Source: Pseudodesulfovibrio portus (GTDB lineage Bacteria; Desulfobacterota; Desulfovibrionia; Desulfovibrionales; Desulfovibrionaceae). Taken from it: a stretch of DNA of 64,000 bases. The notes beneath the pieces were generated by a model. The model was not told the origin of the DNA. It did no database searches and worked only from the letters and a program-made list of their open reading frames with translations. Each line of letters opens with the position of its first letter. Positions within the stretch are counted from its first letter, which is position 1. Where the stretch lies: assembly GCF_026000375.1 (NCBI RefSeq), contig NZ_AP026708.1, positions 2,048,501-2,112,500 of the forward strand, given 5' to 3'. The position numbers and the translations under genes are program-made. Shown in pieces: positions 43,247 to 52,086 of this stretch.

Positions 43247-43858
43247 TCATTCGGGGACCGGGATCGAGTACACCCCGGCCCAGCCGCTGAAAAAGGTCTG
43301 TTCGCACCGTCCCGCGAGCCCTGCCGCGCGCAGGAACCCGTCCGTCCCGCCCCTGTCCATGTATTCCCTGAAGTGCCCGTGGTGCGCCGTGCCGGCCAGG
43401 CGTTCCACCGTGGCGATCATGTGCCCGGTCCACCACCCGTTGCCGGGCCTTGCCCTGTAGTCGGCCACCATGACGACGCCTCCGGGCCGGACGATGCGCC
43501 GTGCCTCGGACAAAATGGTCCGGGCTGTGTCCCGGGGTTTTTCGTGCAGGGAGAAGCTGAGGGCGGCACCGTCCAGGGAATCGTCGTCGAGGGGGAGGGC
43601 GGCGGCGTCCGCCAGGATGAAGCGGGCGGAGTGCTTTCGGACGGCCACGCCGAGCATGGCCGGGGACAGGTCTATGCCCAAAGCGGTCATGCCTTCCCGG
43701 TCGGCCAGGCCCGCCAACATGCCGGTGCCGCAGCACAGGTCGGCCATGGACGTGCAGCCGTGCCCCTTGAGCCGGTCGGCCAGCTCCCGGTAAATCGGTC
43801 GCAGGGCGGCCCCGATCAGCGGGTCGTAGAGCAGGGCGAATCGTTGGTACTCGTCCAT
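43247..43858 (-). CDS. class I SAM-dependent methyltransferase
   Basis: A 203-residue methyltransferase. It shows MADLCCGTGMLAGLADREGM as motif I, LGIDLSPAMLGVA as the acidic loop II, DAAALPLDDDSLDGAALSFSLHE as motif IV and RIVRPGGVVMVADYR as post-motif. The pattern is of the UbiE/Methyltransf_11 type, small-molecule acceptor unknown. It ends close to terC (convergent). The start ATG at 43858 is 4 bp after the stop of the binding-protein gene upstream on the same strand, so the two are probably cotranscribed. Confidence 0.85.
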   Translation of the reverse strand: MDEYQRFALLYDPLIGAALRPIYRELADRLKGHGCTSMADLCCGTGMLAGLADREGMTALGIDLSPAMLGVAVRKHSARFILADAAALPLDDDSLDGAALSFSLHEKPRDTARTILSEARRIVRPGGVVMVADYRARPGNGWWTGHMIATVERLAGTAHHGHFREYMDRGGTDGFLRAAGLAGRCEQTFFSGWAGVYSIPVPE

Positions 43859-43862
43859 GCGG

Positions 43863-44693
43863 CTAGTATCCGTTGACCTTGAAGAGGTGGTCTATTTTGT
43901 CCTCGCTCAAGCCGTGTGCTCGGTATATTTCCCTGAGTCGACCCGACTCGGCCATCTCCTTCATCCGTCGGTCGTACAGCGCCTTGAATTCCCTGCCTTC
44001 GTCGGTGGGGGCGAAAACGGGATGCACTTCCAGCGACCTGAGCGTGTGTATGCCGAATTCGTTGGTGGGCAGTTGGGCTTCCAGCAGGCCTTCCCGGAGC
44101 AGCCGACTTTCGTCGAGCACGTATTTGACGTGGCCCCGGTCGAGCAGGTGCAGGATGGAGGTCAGGTCGTACCCGGTCTGCACGAGGACCTCTACCGGCA
44201 GCAGCTTTTGCAGTTCGAATCCGTACATGGAGGCCACCCGTTCTCCCTCCATGGCCTCCACCCCGTGGAAGCCGTCCTTTGTCCGGTAGGCCACGGCCAG
44301 ATTGTAGATTATGATGGTCGCCTCCCCCTGGATTTTCATGTCGCGATGGCCCTTGAGGACCAGGGAGCAGTGGACGGTGCCCTGTTGCAGCCCGGCCAGG
44401 GCGCGGTCGTAGGGCAGGTTACGGTGTTCGAAGTCCAGGTCGTTGCTCGTGAATATCTCCTTGAGCACGGTGGTGATCAACCCGGTCTCGTCCGGGCCGA
44501 TCACGTTGCCGATGTACGGCATGCCGAAGACCAGACGTTTGGGCTTTTGCCATTCCGGGTAGCCCGCCCGTTGGGCGTGGGCCGGGACTGTCGCGGCGAG
44601 GAGCAGGGCGACGAGGGCCAGGCCGGCCAGGGCGAGCCGGAGGGTGCGGCGGCCTGTTGCGGGCGAATCGGGGGAAATATTTGATGCGGGCAT
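43863..44693 (-). CDS. periplasmic solute-binding-like protein (SBP family 3 type)
   Basis: A 276-residue exported protein. The signal peptide (LRLALAGLALVALLLAATVPAHA) is followed by the two-lobed binding fold: RLVFGMPYIGNVIGPDETGL, RNLPYDRALAGLQQGTVHCS, EGERVASMYGFELQKLLP and a C-terminal helical REIYRAHGLSEDKIDHLFKV. It has no ABC partner nearby and instead follows an adenylate cyclase gene by 13 bp, so it may present a ligand signal. ATG 44693 is chosen because the signal peptide starts there. Confidence 0.75.
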   Translation of the reverse strand: MPASNISPDSPATGRRTLRLALAGLALVALLLAATVPAHAQRAGYPEWQKPKRLVFGMPYIGNVIGPDETGLITTVLKEIFTSNDLDFEHRNLPYDRALAGLQQGTVHCSLVLKGHRDMKIQGEATIIIYNLAVAYRTKDGFHGVEAMEGERVASMYGFELQKLLPVEVLVQTGYDLTSILHLLDRGHVKYVLDESRLLREGLLEAQLPTNEFGIHTLRSLEVHPVFAPTDEGREFKALYDRRMKEMAESGRLREIYRAHGLSEDKIDHLFKVNGY

Positions 44694-44706
44694 GGAGTGA
44701 TGGGGG

Positions 44707-46146
44707 TCAGAGGCCGTACAGCCGGATTTTTTGGGATTTTCCCTTGAACGACTGTTCCCCGAAATCCCGCCATTCCCGGCCTTCGGGCAGGTCGCTGTGG
44801 GCCGCCGCGGACACGAGGATGTCCGCATCGAGCCGCCGGGTCATCCGTTCTATGCGGGCGGCGGTGTTGACCGGGTCGCCCACCACCGTGAATTCCAGCC
44901 GTTCGGGGGAGCCGACAATGCCTGCCAGGACTTCTCCCTTGTGGATGCCGATGCCGACGGAAATGGGAGTGTCCAGGCTTTGGTTGAGGCGGTCCAGGCG
45001 GGCCAGCATGTCCCTGGCGCAGGCCACGGCCTTTTCGCAGGCGTCCATCTCCCCGTCCAGGCCGAAGAGGGCCAGGATGCCGTCGCCGATGAACTTGTCC
45101 ACCACGCCGCCGTGACTGTTGGTTGCCTCCACCGCCTCGGTGAACCAGCGGTTGAGGTCCTCGATGACCTGTTCGGGCGGATTTCCTTCAGCGCGTGCGG
45201 TGAAGTCCCGGATGTCGCACATGAGGATGGCCAGGGGCTGGATGGAGCCGCCAAGGGAAAGCCCCTGCTTTTCCCGGTCCATGAGCCGTCCGGCTATTGC
45301 CGGGCTGACGGTCTTGCCGAACACGTTCTTGATCCGGTCGCGCTCGATCAGCCCGTCGATCATGATGTTGGTGTGGCCGGCTATCTCGCCGAACTCGTCG
45401 GCGGTCAACCGGGGCACCCTGCGGGTCAGGTCGCCCTCCCGGACCTTGCGCAGCACCGAGGTCTCGTTGCCGAAGAAGAGCCGGATGTTCCGGGTGTAGG
45501 AGGCGATGATGAGCAGGATGTAGCCGCTGAGCACGAGCATGATGAAACCGATCTCGGCCACGATGAGGAGCTGGGCCCTGGAGCCCTCCATGGCGAAGTT
45601 CACGTCGGTCAGCCAGTACACGTCCTTGACCACGGTCAGGATGAGCACGGTGCCCGCCAGGAAGACCGTGGCCAGGGCGAAGCCGGAGAACTTCCGGGTC
45701 AGGGAGGTGTAGCGCACGGTCTCCGGAGGGGAGATGTTTTCCCGGATGATCGTCAGCCCGTTGGCCCGTTCCCGCTCCAGGGCCAGGTCCAGGCCGGAGA
45801 AGAATCCGAAGATCAGGAAGCCGAGCAGGACCTTGGGGCCGCTCTCGAACACGGAGAACCCCAGATGCACGGTGTTGTAGACGGCCAGTCCGGACCCGAA
45901 CAGCAGGAACAGGCCGAGGTCGAAAAAGAACTGCCGTCCGGGCTGGTCGTAGATGGCGACCCTGTTCAGGAGACGGGGCAGGAGCCACATCCGGAGCAGG
46001 GCCATGGGGATGAAGGCGGCGGCCACCAGCGTTCCCCAGTGGGCGAGGGTCAGGGTATCGATGAGAGGGCAGACCTGGCCGCCGTATACGGTCAGCAGGA
46101 TCATGGCCGCCAGGTAGTGCGTGGAGGTGCGGATTTTTTGAGTCAT
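44707..46146 (-). CDS. membrane-bound class III adenylate/guanylate cyclase
   Basis: A 479-residue protein. The N-terminal half has about six hydrophobic helices. A HAMP-like linker follows near residues 225-285 (GDLTRRVPRLTADEFGEIAG). The catalytic domain has the two metal Asp residues in LMCDIRDFTARAEGN and VDKFIGDGILALFG, then VVGDPVNTAARIERM with the transition-state Asn/Arg. It should make cAMP or cGMP. The short Arg-Asp-Phe-Thr start is typical of bacterial adenylate cyclases. It is followed by the periplasmic binding-like gene, perhaps its sensor partner (inference). Confidence 0.88.
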   Translation of the reverse strand: MTQKIRTSTHYLAAMILLTVYGGQVCPLIDTLTLAHWGTLVAAAFIPMALLRMWLLPRLLNRVAIYDQPGRQFFFDLGLFLLFGSGLAVYNTVHLGFSVFESGPKVLLGFLIFGFFSGLDLALERERANGLTIIRENISPPETVRYTSLTRKFSGFALATVFLAGTVLILTVVKDVYWLTDVNFAMEGSRAQLLIVAEIGFIMLVLSGYILLIIASYTRNIRLFFGNETSVLRKVREGDLTRRVPRLTADEFGEIAGHTNIMIDGLIERDRIKNVFGKTVSPAIAGRLMDREKQGLSLGGSIQPLAILMCDIRDFTARAEGNPPEQVIEDLNRWFTEAVEATNSHGGVVDKFIGDGILALFGLDGEMDACEKAVACARDMLARLDRLNQSLDTPISVGIGIHKGEVLAGIVGSPERLEFTVVGDPVNTAARIERMTRRLDADILVSAAAHSDLPEGREWRDFGEQSFKGKSQKIRLYGL

Positions 46147-46307
46147 GGCACCCCTTATATCAGGTGGGCGGGTTTACTTCCACCCCGTCCGGCGGGTGAA
46201 GTCCATCATAATGGAGAATATAATGGAAGGATTACGGGGGGTGAGTATAACTGCAGATGTGGCGGCAATCTGAGAGGAGTGTTTTCTCGTGAGGGAGGAG
46301 AAGGGAT

Positions 46308-48323
46308 ATGGGCTGGAAAAATTGTAAATTATGTTTAAAGTTCGGCATCGGATTCGGGGCCGTATTGTTGCTCCTGCTGGCCGTCGGCCTATGGTCCACG
46401 TTCGGCATAGATGGCATCGTGGGCAACGCCGAAGAGGTGATCGAGGGCAATCGTCTCAAGGGAAATTTCACCCAGAAGGTGGTGGACCACCTCAAGTGGG
46501 CCGAGAAGGTCAACCAGTTGCTCACGGATTCCCACGTCCACACCCTGGACGTGCAGACCGACCCCAAGAAGTGCGCCTTCGGCAAGTGGTACTACAGCGA
46601 CGCCCGTACCCGGGCCGAGGAACTGGTCCCGTCCCTCAAGCCGTTGCTGGCGGAGATCGAACAGCACCACAACGCCCTGCATGAGTCGGCCATCGAGATC
46701 GGTGAGAAGTATGCACCCGCCGACGTGCAGCTCGGCTCCTTCCTGCGGGACAAGAAGCTTGACCATCTCAATTGGATGGGAGCCATCAAGGACGTGCTCC
46801 TTGATCCGGCGATCCGGGTCCTGAGCGTTCAGACCGACCCGGAAAACTGTGCGCTGGGCAAATGGCTTTATTCCGATGAAGTGAAGCGGCAGGCGGCCGA
46901 TGATCCCCAATTCGGAGCGGTGCTCAAGAATATTTTCGAACCGCACAAGGCCCTGCATGAATCCGCAGAGGAGATAGGGAGGCTGGTGGCCAGTGGTGAT
47001 AGGAGGGGAGCGCAGGCGCGGTTCCGCGACATCACCCAAGACCTGGCCGAGGAGACCCTGGCCGCCATAGACGGGGTCATCGCCCTCAACGACCAACGCC
47101 AGGAAGGATACGACGCGGCCAAGAGCGTGTACTCGACCGTCACGACCAAGGCGCTGTCCTCGGTCCAGGCACTTCTCAACGAGTCTTCGGCGGAAATCAC
47201 CGCCAACATCATGACCGACGAGCAGATGCTCTCCGCCGCCGACAACACCCTGACCGGCGTCATGATCATCAGCGCGGCGTCCGTCGTCATAGGCGTCCTG
47301 CTTGCCTGGATCATTGCCAGGGGCATAATTGAGCCGCTGCGCAAGGGCATGGATTTCGCCTCCGTCGTGGCCACGGGCGACCTGACCGCCGTGGTGGACC
47401 TCGACCAGAACGACGAGGTCGGGCAACTGGCACGATCCCTGACCGGCATGGCGGAAAAGCTCAAGGGAGTGGTCGGCGAGGTCAATTCCGCCACGGACAG
47501 CGTGTCCGCGGGCAGCGAGGAGTTGTCCGCTTCGGCCCAGTCCCTTTCCCAGTCCGTGACCCAGCAGGCCGCTTCCATCGAGCAGATATCCGCCGCCATG
47601 GAGCAGATGACCTCCAGCGTCCGCCTCAACGCCGACAACGCCAGGGAGACCGAGTCCATCGCCAGCCAGGCGGCCACCGGGGCCAAGGACAGCGGGCTGG
47701 CGGTTACCGAGGCCATGGATGCGCTCAGATCCATTGCCGAACGGATTACCATCATCCAGGAAATCGCCCGCCAGACGAACCTGCTGGCGCTCAACGCCGC
47801 CATCGAGGCCGCCCGGGCGGGTGAGCACGGCAAGGGTTTTGCCGTGGTCGCAGCCGAGGTCCGCAAGCTGGCGGAACGCAGCGGCCAGGCTGCAGAGGAG
47901 ATCAGCGGGCTGTCCGAGACCTCCATGGGCGTGGCCGACCGCGCAGGCCGGATGCTGTCCGAACTGATGCCCCAGATCGGCAAGACCGCCGAGCTGGTTC
48001 AGGAAATCGCGTCCAGCTGCCTTGAGCAGGACAAGGGCGTGACCGAGATCAGCACCGCCATCAGCCAGCTCGACCAGGTCACCCAGAGCAACGCCTCGGC
48101 CTCCGAGGAGATGGCCTCCACGTCCGAGGAACTGTCCGCCCAGGCCCAGATGCTGGCCCAGGCAATGACCTTCTTCCGTGTGAACTCGAACGGCCACGGC
48201 CATGGCCCGACCAGAAAATCCGTGGTTGCCGCCCGTACGGCCAGGAAATCCCTTCCTGCCGGGCCGACCGGCGGTTTTGACATGGACATGGCCGACGAGC
48301 ACGGCGAATTCGAACGATACTGA
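46308..48323 (+). CDS. chemoreceptor with tandem extracytoplasmic CZB zinc-binding domains
   Basis: A 671-residue methyl-accepting chemotaxis protein. TM1 is about residues 12-32. The outer sensor region carries two CZB-type units: His61, Cys89, His121, His125 and His153, Cys181, His213, His217, with identical spacing (28, 32, 4) and FGKW/LGKW after the Cys. TM2 is about 315-338, then HAMP, then the signalling domain with hairpin tip [20 protein letters not shown]. The tail is His/Gly/Arg-rich. CZB domains bind zinc and are usually cytoplasmic. GGGAGGAGAAGG precedes the ATG. A -10-like TATAAT is at 46219. Confidence 0.9.
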   Translation: MGWKNCKLCLKFGIGFGAVLLLLLAVGLWSTFGIDGIVGNAEEVIEGNRLKGNFTQKVVDHLKWAEKVNQLLTDSHVHTLDVQTDPKKCAFGKWYYSDARTRAEELVPSLKPLLAEIEQHHNALHESAIEIGEKYAPADVQLGSFLRDKKLDHLNWMGAIKDVLLDPAIRVLSVQTDPENCALGKWLYSDEVKRQAADDPQFGAVLKNIFEPHKALHESAEEIGRLVASGDRRGAQARFRDITQDLAEETLAAIDGVIALNDQRQEGYDAAKSVYSTVTTKALSSVQALLNESSAEITANIMTDEQMLSAADNTLTGVMIISAASVVIGVLLAWIIARGIIEPLRKGMDFASVVATGDLTAVVDLDQNDEVGQLARSLTGMAEKLKGVVGEVNSATDSVSAGSEELSASAQSLSQSVTQQAASIEQISAAMEQMTSSVRLNADNARETESIASQAATGAKDSGLAVTEAMDALRSIAERITIIQEIARQTNLLALNAAIEAARAGEHGKGFAVVAAEVRKLAERSGQAAEEISGLSETSMGVADRAGRMLSELMPQIGKTAELVQEIASSCLEQDKGVTEISTAISQLDQVTQSNASASEEMASTSEELSAQAQMLAQAMTFFRVNSNGHGHGPTRKSVVAARTARKSLPAGPTGGFDMDMADEHGEFERY

Positions 48324-48346
48324 ACACCTTCTTCACCCGAACGGAA

Positions 48347-48382
48347 AAGGCCGATCCCGCCCGGAGGGGGATCGGCCTTCTC
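48347..48382 (+). terminator. intrinsic terminator after the chemoreceptor gene
   Basis: AAGGCCGATCCC (48347-48358) pairs with GGGATCGGCCTT (48368-48379), followed by CTCGTTC rather than a long T-run. The A-run on the left means that it could also serve the opposite strand. Confidence 0.7.
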
Positions 48383-48408
48383 GTTCATGGCGAAATCGTC
48401 GGCTTCCG

Positions 48409-48858
48409 TCACGCGGCGTTCCTGCCGACCACATCCACGACCACCCCGGTCAGTTCGTCGGCAAAATCCCGGTTTATGAGAGCGTAGCCCGTGAGCAGGC
48501 GGTACCGTTGCTTGATCCGGACGGTCCTGCGCATGACCTGCCACAGCAGGATGAAGGTGATGGTCGGCCCTATGTAGACCGTGGAGTAGAGCATCCCGGA
48601 GGAGGCGGCCTTGCCGACGCTGCCGTAGAAGGTCCGGGAGGTGCAGAAGAGCGCAATGGACAGCCCGTAGGTGATCGGGCTCCCGGAAATCTTCCGGCTG
48701 GCGATGGTGTTGCCTTCAACCCACCGGGCGAGGATGAACAACACCACGAAGTAGAACAGCCCCAAGTGGAACAGGAGTATGGTGAAGCTTCGGGATGCAA
48801 AGAGTTTCAGAAACCTGCCCACGTCCCCCTCCCTCCATGGATCAAGCCGACTAATCAT
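48409..48858 (-). pseudogene. truncated sodium/solute symporter (SSS) N-terminal fragment
   Basis: 149 residues with three hydrophobic helices. The segment GLSIALFCTSRTFYGSVGKA and the following ASSGMLYSTVYIGPTITFIL match the N-terminal helices of SSS-family transporters and of SSS-type sensor kinases, which normally run to 500 residues or more. Here the sequence ends soon after the third helix and the VRIKQRYR loop, with an unrelated tail. The simplest reading is a decayed or truncated gene. A short protein with its own role cannot be excluded, since the start is intact. Confidence 0.6.
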
Positions 48859-49043
48859 ACCATTTTGAATTTAATAACAGGTTGTTGGGGGTATGTCTCA
48901 CCCTGGTGTTGTAGAATTTCAAAGGGGGGGGGAGAGGGCCTCGGGAAACTACAGCCATGAAGGAGGGGCAAAACGGCAGGTCTGCGGAGGCATGCCCCTT
49001 CAAGCTCGGGAAACCTTCAATCAGGAGTTGAGCTGCCTGGTAA
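48859..49043. other. non-coding stretch before tRNA-Arg terminator
   Basis: Contains a G9-run near 48925 and a repeated CTCGGGAAAC (about 48946 and 49006) but no gene I can support. It may hold the remains of the truncated symporter region. Confidence 0.4.
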
Positions 49044-49088
49044 AAAAAGCAAATGGTTCAGGCGTGGTGCCTGAACCATTTGCTTTTT
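49044..49088 (-). terminator. intrinsic terminator of tRNA-Arg
   Basis: A perfect 20-bp stem (49044-49063 with 49069-49088) around the loop GTGGT. On the minus strand it ends in a U-tract. It lies 4 bp past the CCA end of the tRNA. Confidence 0.92.
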
Positions 49089-49092
49089 CTAT

Positions 49093-49169
49093 TGGCGCGC
49101 CAGGGAGGATTCGAACCCCCGGCCGTCGGCTTAGAAGGCCGATGCTCTATCCAACTGAGCTACTGGCGC
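49093..49169 (-). tRNA. tRNA-Arg (anticodon TCT)
   Basis: 77 nt including an encoded CCA. The acceptor stem GCGCCAG/CTGGCGC, the D arm TAGCTCAGTTGGATAGAGC, the anticodon loop TTCTAAG (anticodon TCT, reading AGA) and the T arm with GGTTCGAATCC are all intact. It ends with its own terminator. There is no integrase or attachment-site duplication nearby. Confidence 0.97.
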
Positions 49170-49226
49170 GCTGGGTTCTCCTGATAATAGAGTGGGCGAG
49201 CTCTGGTCAAGGATATTCCGGTGCGG

Positions 49227-49643
49227 TCATTCGCCGATGATCTTGACCAGGACCCGTTTTCGCCGTCTGCCGTCGAATTCGCCGTAAAAGATGCGCTCCC
49301 AGGTGCCGAAGTCGAGCCGCCCGTCCGTGACGGCCACCACCACCTCGCGGCCCATGACCTGCCGCTTCATGTGGGCGTCCGCGTTGTCCTCGTACCCGTT
49401 GTGCCGGTACTGGCCCACCGGCTCGTGCGGGGCGAGCTTCTCCAGCCAGACCTCGTAGTCGTGGTGCAGCCCGGACTCGTCGTCGTTGATGAACACCGAG
49501 GCCGTGATGTGCATGGCGTTGACCAGCATCAGCCCGTCCCGGATGCCCGACTCGCGCAGGGCCTGCTCGCAGTCGTCCGTGATGTTGATGAACGCCCGCC
49601 GGGTCGGGATTTCGAAGAAGAGTTCCTTGCGGTATGATTTCAT
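49227..49643 (-). CDS. YjbQ/UPF0047 family protein
   Basis: A 138-residue protein of the YjbQ family, also called secondary thiamine-phosphate synthase. It has [54 protein letters not shown] and a C-terminal [22 protein letters not shown], with the conserved H, D and E of the trimeric barrel. Its physiological role is unsettled; weak thiamine-phosphate synthase activity has been described. It follows no operon partner. The start ATG at 49643 is preceded by GAGAGGGCACC. Confidence 0.9.
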   Translation of the reverse strand: MKSYRKELFFEIPTRRAFINITDDCEQALRESGIRDGLMLVNAMHITASVFINDDESGLHHDYEVWLEKLAPHEPVGQYRHNGYEDNADAHMKRQVMGREVVVAVTDGRLDFGTWERIFYGEFDGRRRKRVLVKIIGE

Positions 49644-49683
49644 GGTGCCCTCTCTTGGCGTGTTTCGAGGCTCATTAGCACAT

Positions 49684-49765
49684 TAGCGCATTCTTCGGGA
49701 AGTCGCCGTGCTTGGGGTTGGCCGGCAACCCTCTGCCATGGCGGAACCGGGGGATGAAATGGTTC
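49684..49765 (+). ncRNA. possible structured leader upstream of the VPLPA-CTERM gene
   Basis: A run of hairpins in a 272-bp gap: GGGTTG-GCCGG-CAACCC, then a GCCATGGC palindrome, then GGAACC...GGTTCC around GGGGGATGAAAT. The order GGCCGGCAACCC, hairpin, GGGGGATGAAA faintly recalls SAM-type riboswitch cores, but no full consensus could be laid on it. No coding frame is supported in this gap. Confidence 0.25.
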
Positions 49766-49915
49766 CGGAAAAAACGGAAAACTCCCGTTGTTCGGCATCC
49801 CGAGGGCATAACCATGCGAATTAACGAAGGTGGATTGATATGTGCATCTCAACTCATTTCTTGCGGCGATGTCCAGTTGAGTAAATTTCAGTTCCCGTCA
49901 GTTTCGGAGGCTGTC

Positions 49916-50650
49916 ATGCGGAATGTTCGTTCGGTAATATGCCTGGTTGCAACGGCAGCCTTTTTTCTTATGAGTTCCACGGCATTTGCCGGGTTCTACA
50001 AATTCACGGGCGATATTTCTTACGTCTGGAACCAGGGTTCCCTGGCTCCGGGCTACAGTGTGGGCAATTCCGTCACCTTTGTGTTTCGCATAGACGGCGC
50101 TTCCGAAGGATATACCACTCAGGTGGATGGTGACACGGAAAACGTATCCGGCATTAATGTCGAACGCACATATTTTGCCGAATATCTGGGTGGCGACGCC
50201 ATTCTGCATTACGACAACGGTCTCAAGGCATCGCTGGATGGTGACGATACGTGGGAATACAATTACGCAGCGGATTTGAAAAACGGGTCCAGCAGTGAAC
50301 GCAGTGGCGCCTTAAAAACGGAAACGGCGTCGAACTGGATTAGTGTAAGCACGGATTGGAGTATGGGGACAAACCCGCCCAATGTTGCGAATTGGCACAA
50401 GTATGAAGACTTGGGCAGCATATTCAGGCTCATTCAACGCATCACGTGGTTGGATGGCGGTCAGGAGGTGTGGGCCCAGTACTCGGTCAACAACATGCAG
50501 CTGGTCGAGTTCACGCAGGAGCTGGCCGACATGGACCTGACGGGCCTTGCCATGAAGTCCATGACAGCCACCCCGATTCCGGGCGCAGTCTGGCTCCTCG
50601 GCACGGGGCTCCTTGGCCTGTGCGGCCTGCGAAGGAAATTTTCAGCCTGA
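49916..50650 (+). CDS. exported protein with VPLPA/PEP-CTERM-type sorting signal
   Basis: A 244-residue secreted protein with signal peptide (VICLVATAAFFLMSSTAFA), a beta-rich, Gly/Ser/Asn-rich body, and a C-terminal tripartite tail: the PIPGA motif, a hydrophobic helix (VWLLGTGLLGLCGL) and a basic end (RRKFSA). This tail is the exosortase sorting signal of the VPLPA-CTERM/PEP-CTERM class, removed when the protein goes to the envelope or extracellular matrix. It implies an exosortase elsewhere. TCGGAGG precedes the ATG. Base composition is slightly lower in GC than its neighbours. Confidence 0.8.
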   Translation: MRNVRSVICLVATAAFFLMSSTAFAGFYKFTGDISYVWNQGSLAPGYSVGNSVTFVFRIDGASEGYTTQVDGDTENVSGINVERTYFAEYLGGDAILHYDNGLKASLDGDDTWEYNYAADLKNGSSSERSGALKTETASNWISVSTDWSMGTNPPNVANWHKYEDLGSIFRLIQRITWLDGGQEVWAQYSVNNMQLVEFTQELADMDLTGLAMKSMTATPIPGAVWLLGTGLLGLCGLRRKFSA

Positions 50651-50676
50651 CGAGAGTGCTTGCGGCAATGAACATG

Positions 50677-50708
50677 AAAGGGCTTCCCGTTGGCGGGAAG
50701 CCCTTTTT
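50677..50708. terminator. bidirectional terminator between convergent genes
   Basis: AAAGGGCTTCCCG (50677-50689) pairs with CGGGAAGCCCTTT (50694-50706) around TTGG, with T on one side and A on the other, so it can end transcripts from both strands. Confidence 0.88.
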
Positions 50709-50710
50709 GC

Positions 50711-51136
50711 TCAGATGTGTTCCCACTCGCGTATTTCACCGTCGCGGATGGTGAATAACCGGTGGGCCCGGGGTTGTTCGTTCTTCAATCGACGCCACCG
50801 TTTCGGGTCACGTCTTTCCAGCTTCCCCAACAGGTGGCCCCACTCGTATTCCAACTGCCCGCGCGTCTCGTCAATGGGGGCAGCCTCGGCAGCCTCGTCA
50901 ATCTTCGACGCATCGAAGTTGTACCCCCTGTCGCGGGATTCCGCCAACACTTCCGAGAGATAGGCGTCGATGGCCGCCAGCGGTTCCGGGTGCTCGCGAA
51001 ATCGAATGAGCTGAGGGTGATTCTTGTACCCCTTGGTCAGGCCGTGCAGGACCTTGCGCGCCAGCAGCCCCTCGCGCCAGAGGGCGGTGAGGCCTTTGGC
51101 GTCCAGATACCTGGGGTGCACGGTCCATAATCGCAT
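50711..51136 (-). CDS. pyrimidine-dimer DNA glycosylase (T4 endonuclease V family)
   Basis: A 141-residue protein of the Pyr_excise family. The start MRLWTVHPRYLDAKGLTALW-REGLLARKVL is the family hallmark, including the catalytic N-terminal region. EYEWGHLLGKLERRDPKRW and the basic C-terminus fit DNA binding. In T4 the N-terminal Thr is the nucleophile. Here a longer N-terminus starts with Met-Arg-Leu-Trp-Thr, as in bacterial members. It probably cuts UV dimers. The ATG at 51136 lies 26 bp downstream of the stop of the neighbouring unknown gene on the same strand. Confidence 0.8.
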   Translation of the reverse strand: MRLWTVHPRYLDAKGLTALWREGLLARKVLHGLTKGYKNHPQLIRFREHPEPLAAIDAYLSEVLAESRDRGYNFDASKIDEAAEAAPIDETRGQLEYEWGHLLGKLERRDPKRWRRLKNEQPRAHRLFTIRDGEIREWEHI

Positions 51137-51162
51137 ACGGCCTGCCTTGGGTGTTGAGGAGC

Positions 51163-51711
51163 CTACCTCGTCTCGGCCAGGTAGCCCAGCTCGCGGGAAA
51201 AGTCGTCGGTGTCGGCGGGCATGCCGTGGAGCAGGTGCCCGAGCCGCATCATGGTCCCGGTGGGAAAGTCCTTCTGCCAGCGGTCGTAGTAGCCGGTGAA
51301 GCCGTACTGCCAGAGCATTTCGGAGGCCTGGGTGAAGACCTGTTCGGCCAGGTTGCGCCAGGTGGTGGTGGTCTCGATCTTCCAGACCGGGTATTCCACG
51401 CCGCCCACCTCGCGTTTGCCCTTGAAGTCCACGATCAGGTCGAGCTCGCCGCCCGGCTTCGGGATCACGGTCCAGTAATAGAGCCAGCCCTCGCCGCCCC
51501 ATTCGAACTCCAGGTGGCGATAGTCCCGCTCCATGTCCGGCGGCGCGTCCAGCCCGCGGGCGTCGCACAGGCATCGGAAAAGGTCTTTTATGGGTTCGGA
51601 AAAATTGGAATTCACGCTCAGGTCGTAGTGCGAACCGCCGTCCACCAACCGGGCGTCGAGCCACCCGGCGCGGGCCTCGGTCAAATATATCTCAAAGCGG
51701 TTTTCAGCCAT
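51163..51711 (-). CDS. hypothetical protein, function unknown
   Basis: A 182-residue soluble protein, rich in Trp, Tyr and acidic residues (HLEFEWGGEGWLYYWTVIPK, VWKIETTTTWRNLAEQVF, YDRWQKDFPTGTMMRLGHLL). No signal peptide, membrane helix or known motif. GGAGGCTCCCC before the ATG fixes the start. It is just upstream of the pyrimidine-dimer glycosylase gene and may be cotranscribed with it. The alternating beta/helix pattern could suit a small hydrolase or immunity-like fold, but I cannot name a family. Confidence 0.7.
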   Translation of the reverse strand: MAENRFEIYLTEARAGWLDARLVDGGSHYDLSVNSNFSEPIKDLFRCLCDARGLDAPPDMERDYRHLEFEWGGEGWLYYWTVIPKPGGELDLIVDFKGKREVGGVEYPVWKIETTTTWRNLAEQVFTQASEMLWQYGFTGYYDRWQKDFPTGTMMRLGHLLHGMPADTDDFSRELGYLAETR

Positions 51712-52086
51712 GGGGAGCCTCCGTCATGGACTGGGTTGCGAAACGATGGGCAGAGGGTACACGACTCCGACGCGATTATCAAAACATCCCTTGCGCCCGG
51801 GGGCGCCGATAATCGTCGGCAACCCTTGTTAGAAAAGGGTTTACAGCCCTCCCGATTTCCGCTACGTACATGACTCTTCATAATATGGGAGAACAGCTTT
51901 GCCGTAACCGGCGAAAATAGCTGGTCTTCCTTAAAAGGAGCGTAAGGATTTGGAGTCCGGCCGATATGGCCGACCGCGCGTTCGGGGCTCGCCTGCCTCG
52001 GAAACGATGACCCGGAAGCGCTGGTATCCTCATTCTGAAAATATACGTAAATCTACTTTGACCGAGGTCCGTTGTGGAGGTAACCC
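51712..52086. other. 375-bp leader/promoter region of rpsA
   Basis: No gene supported. A weak promoter candidate is TTTCCG (51856-51861) with CATAAT (51879-51884), 17 bp apart. A small hairpin, AACCCTT/AAGGGTT, lies at 51821-51841 and a CGGCC-GATAT-GGCCG stem near 51959-51974. The long AT-rich leader before GGAGG could carry S1 autoregulation, as is known for rpsA in other bacteria. Confidence 0.4.

Noticed and set aside
49093..49169. tRNA-Arg as an integration site for a genomic island
   Set aside because: No integrase gene and no repeat of the tRNA 3' end was found in the window.
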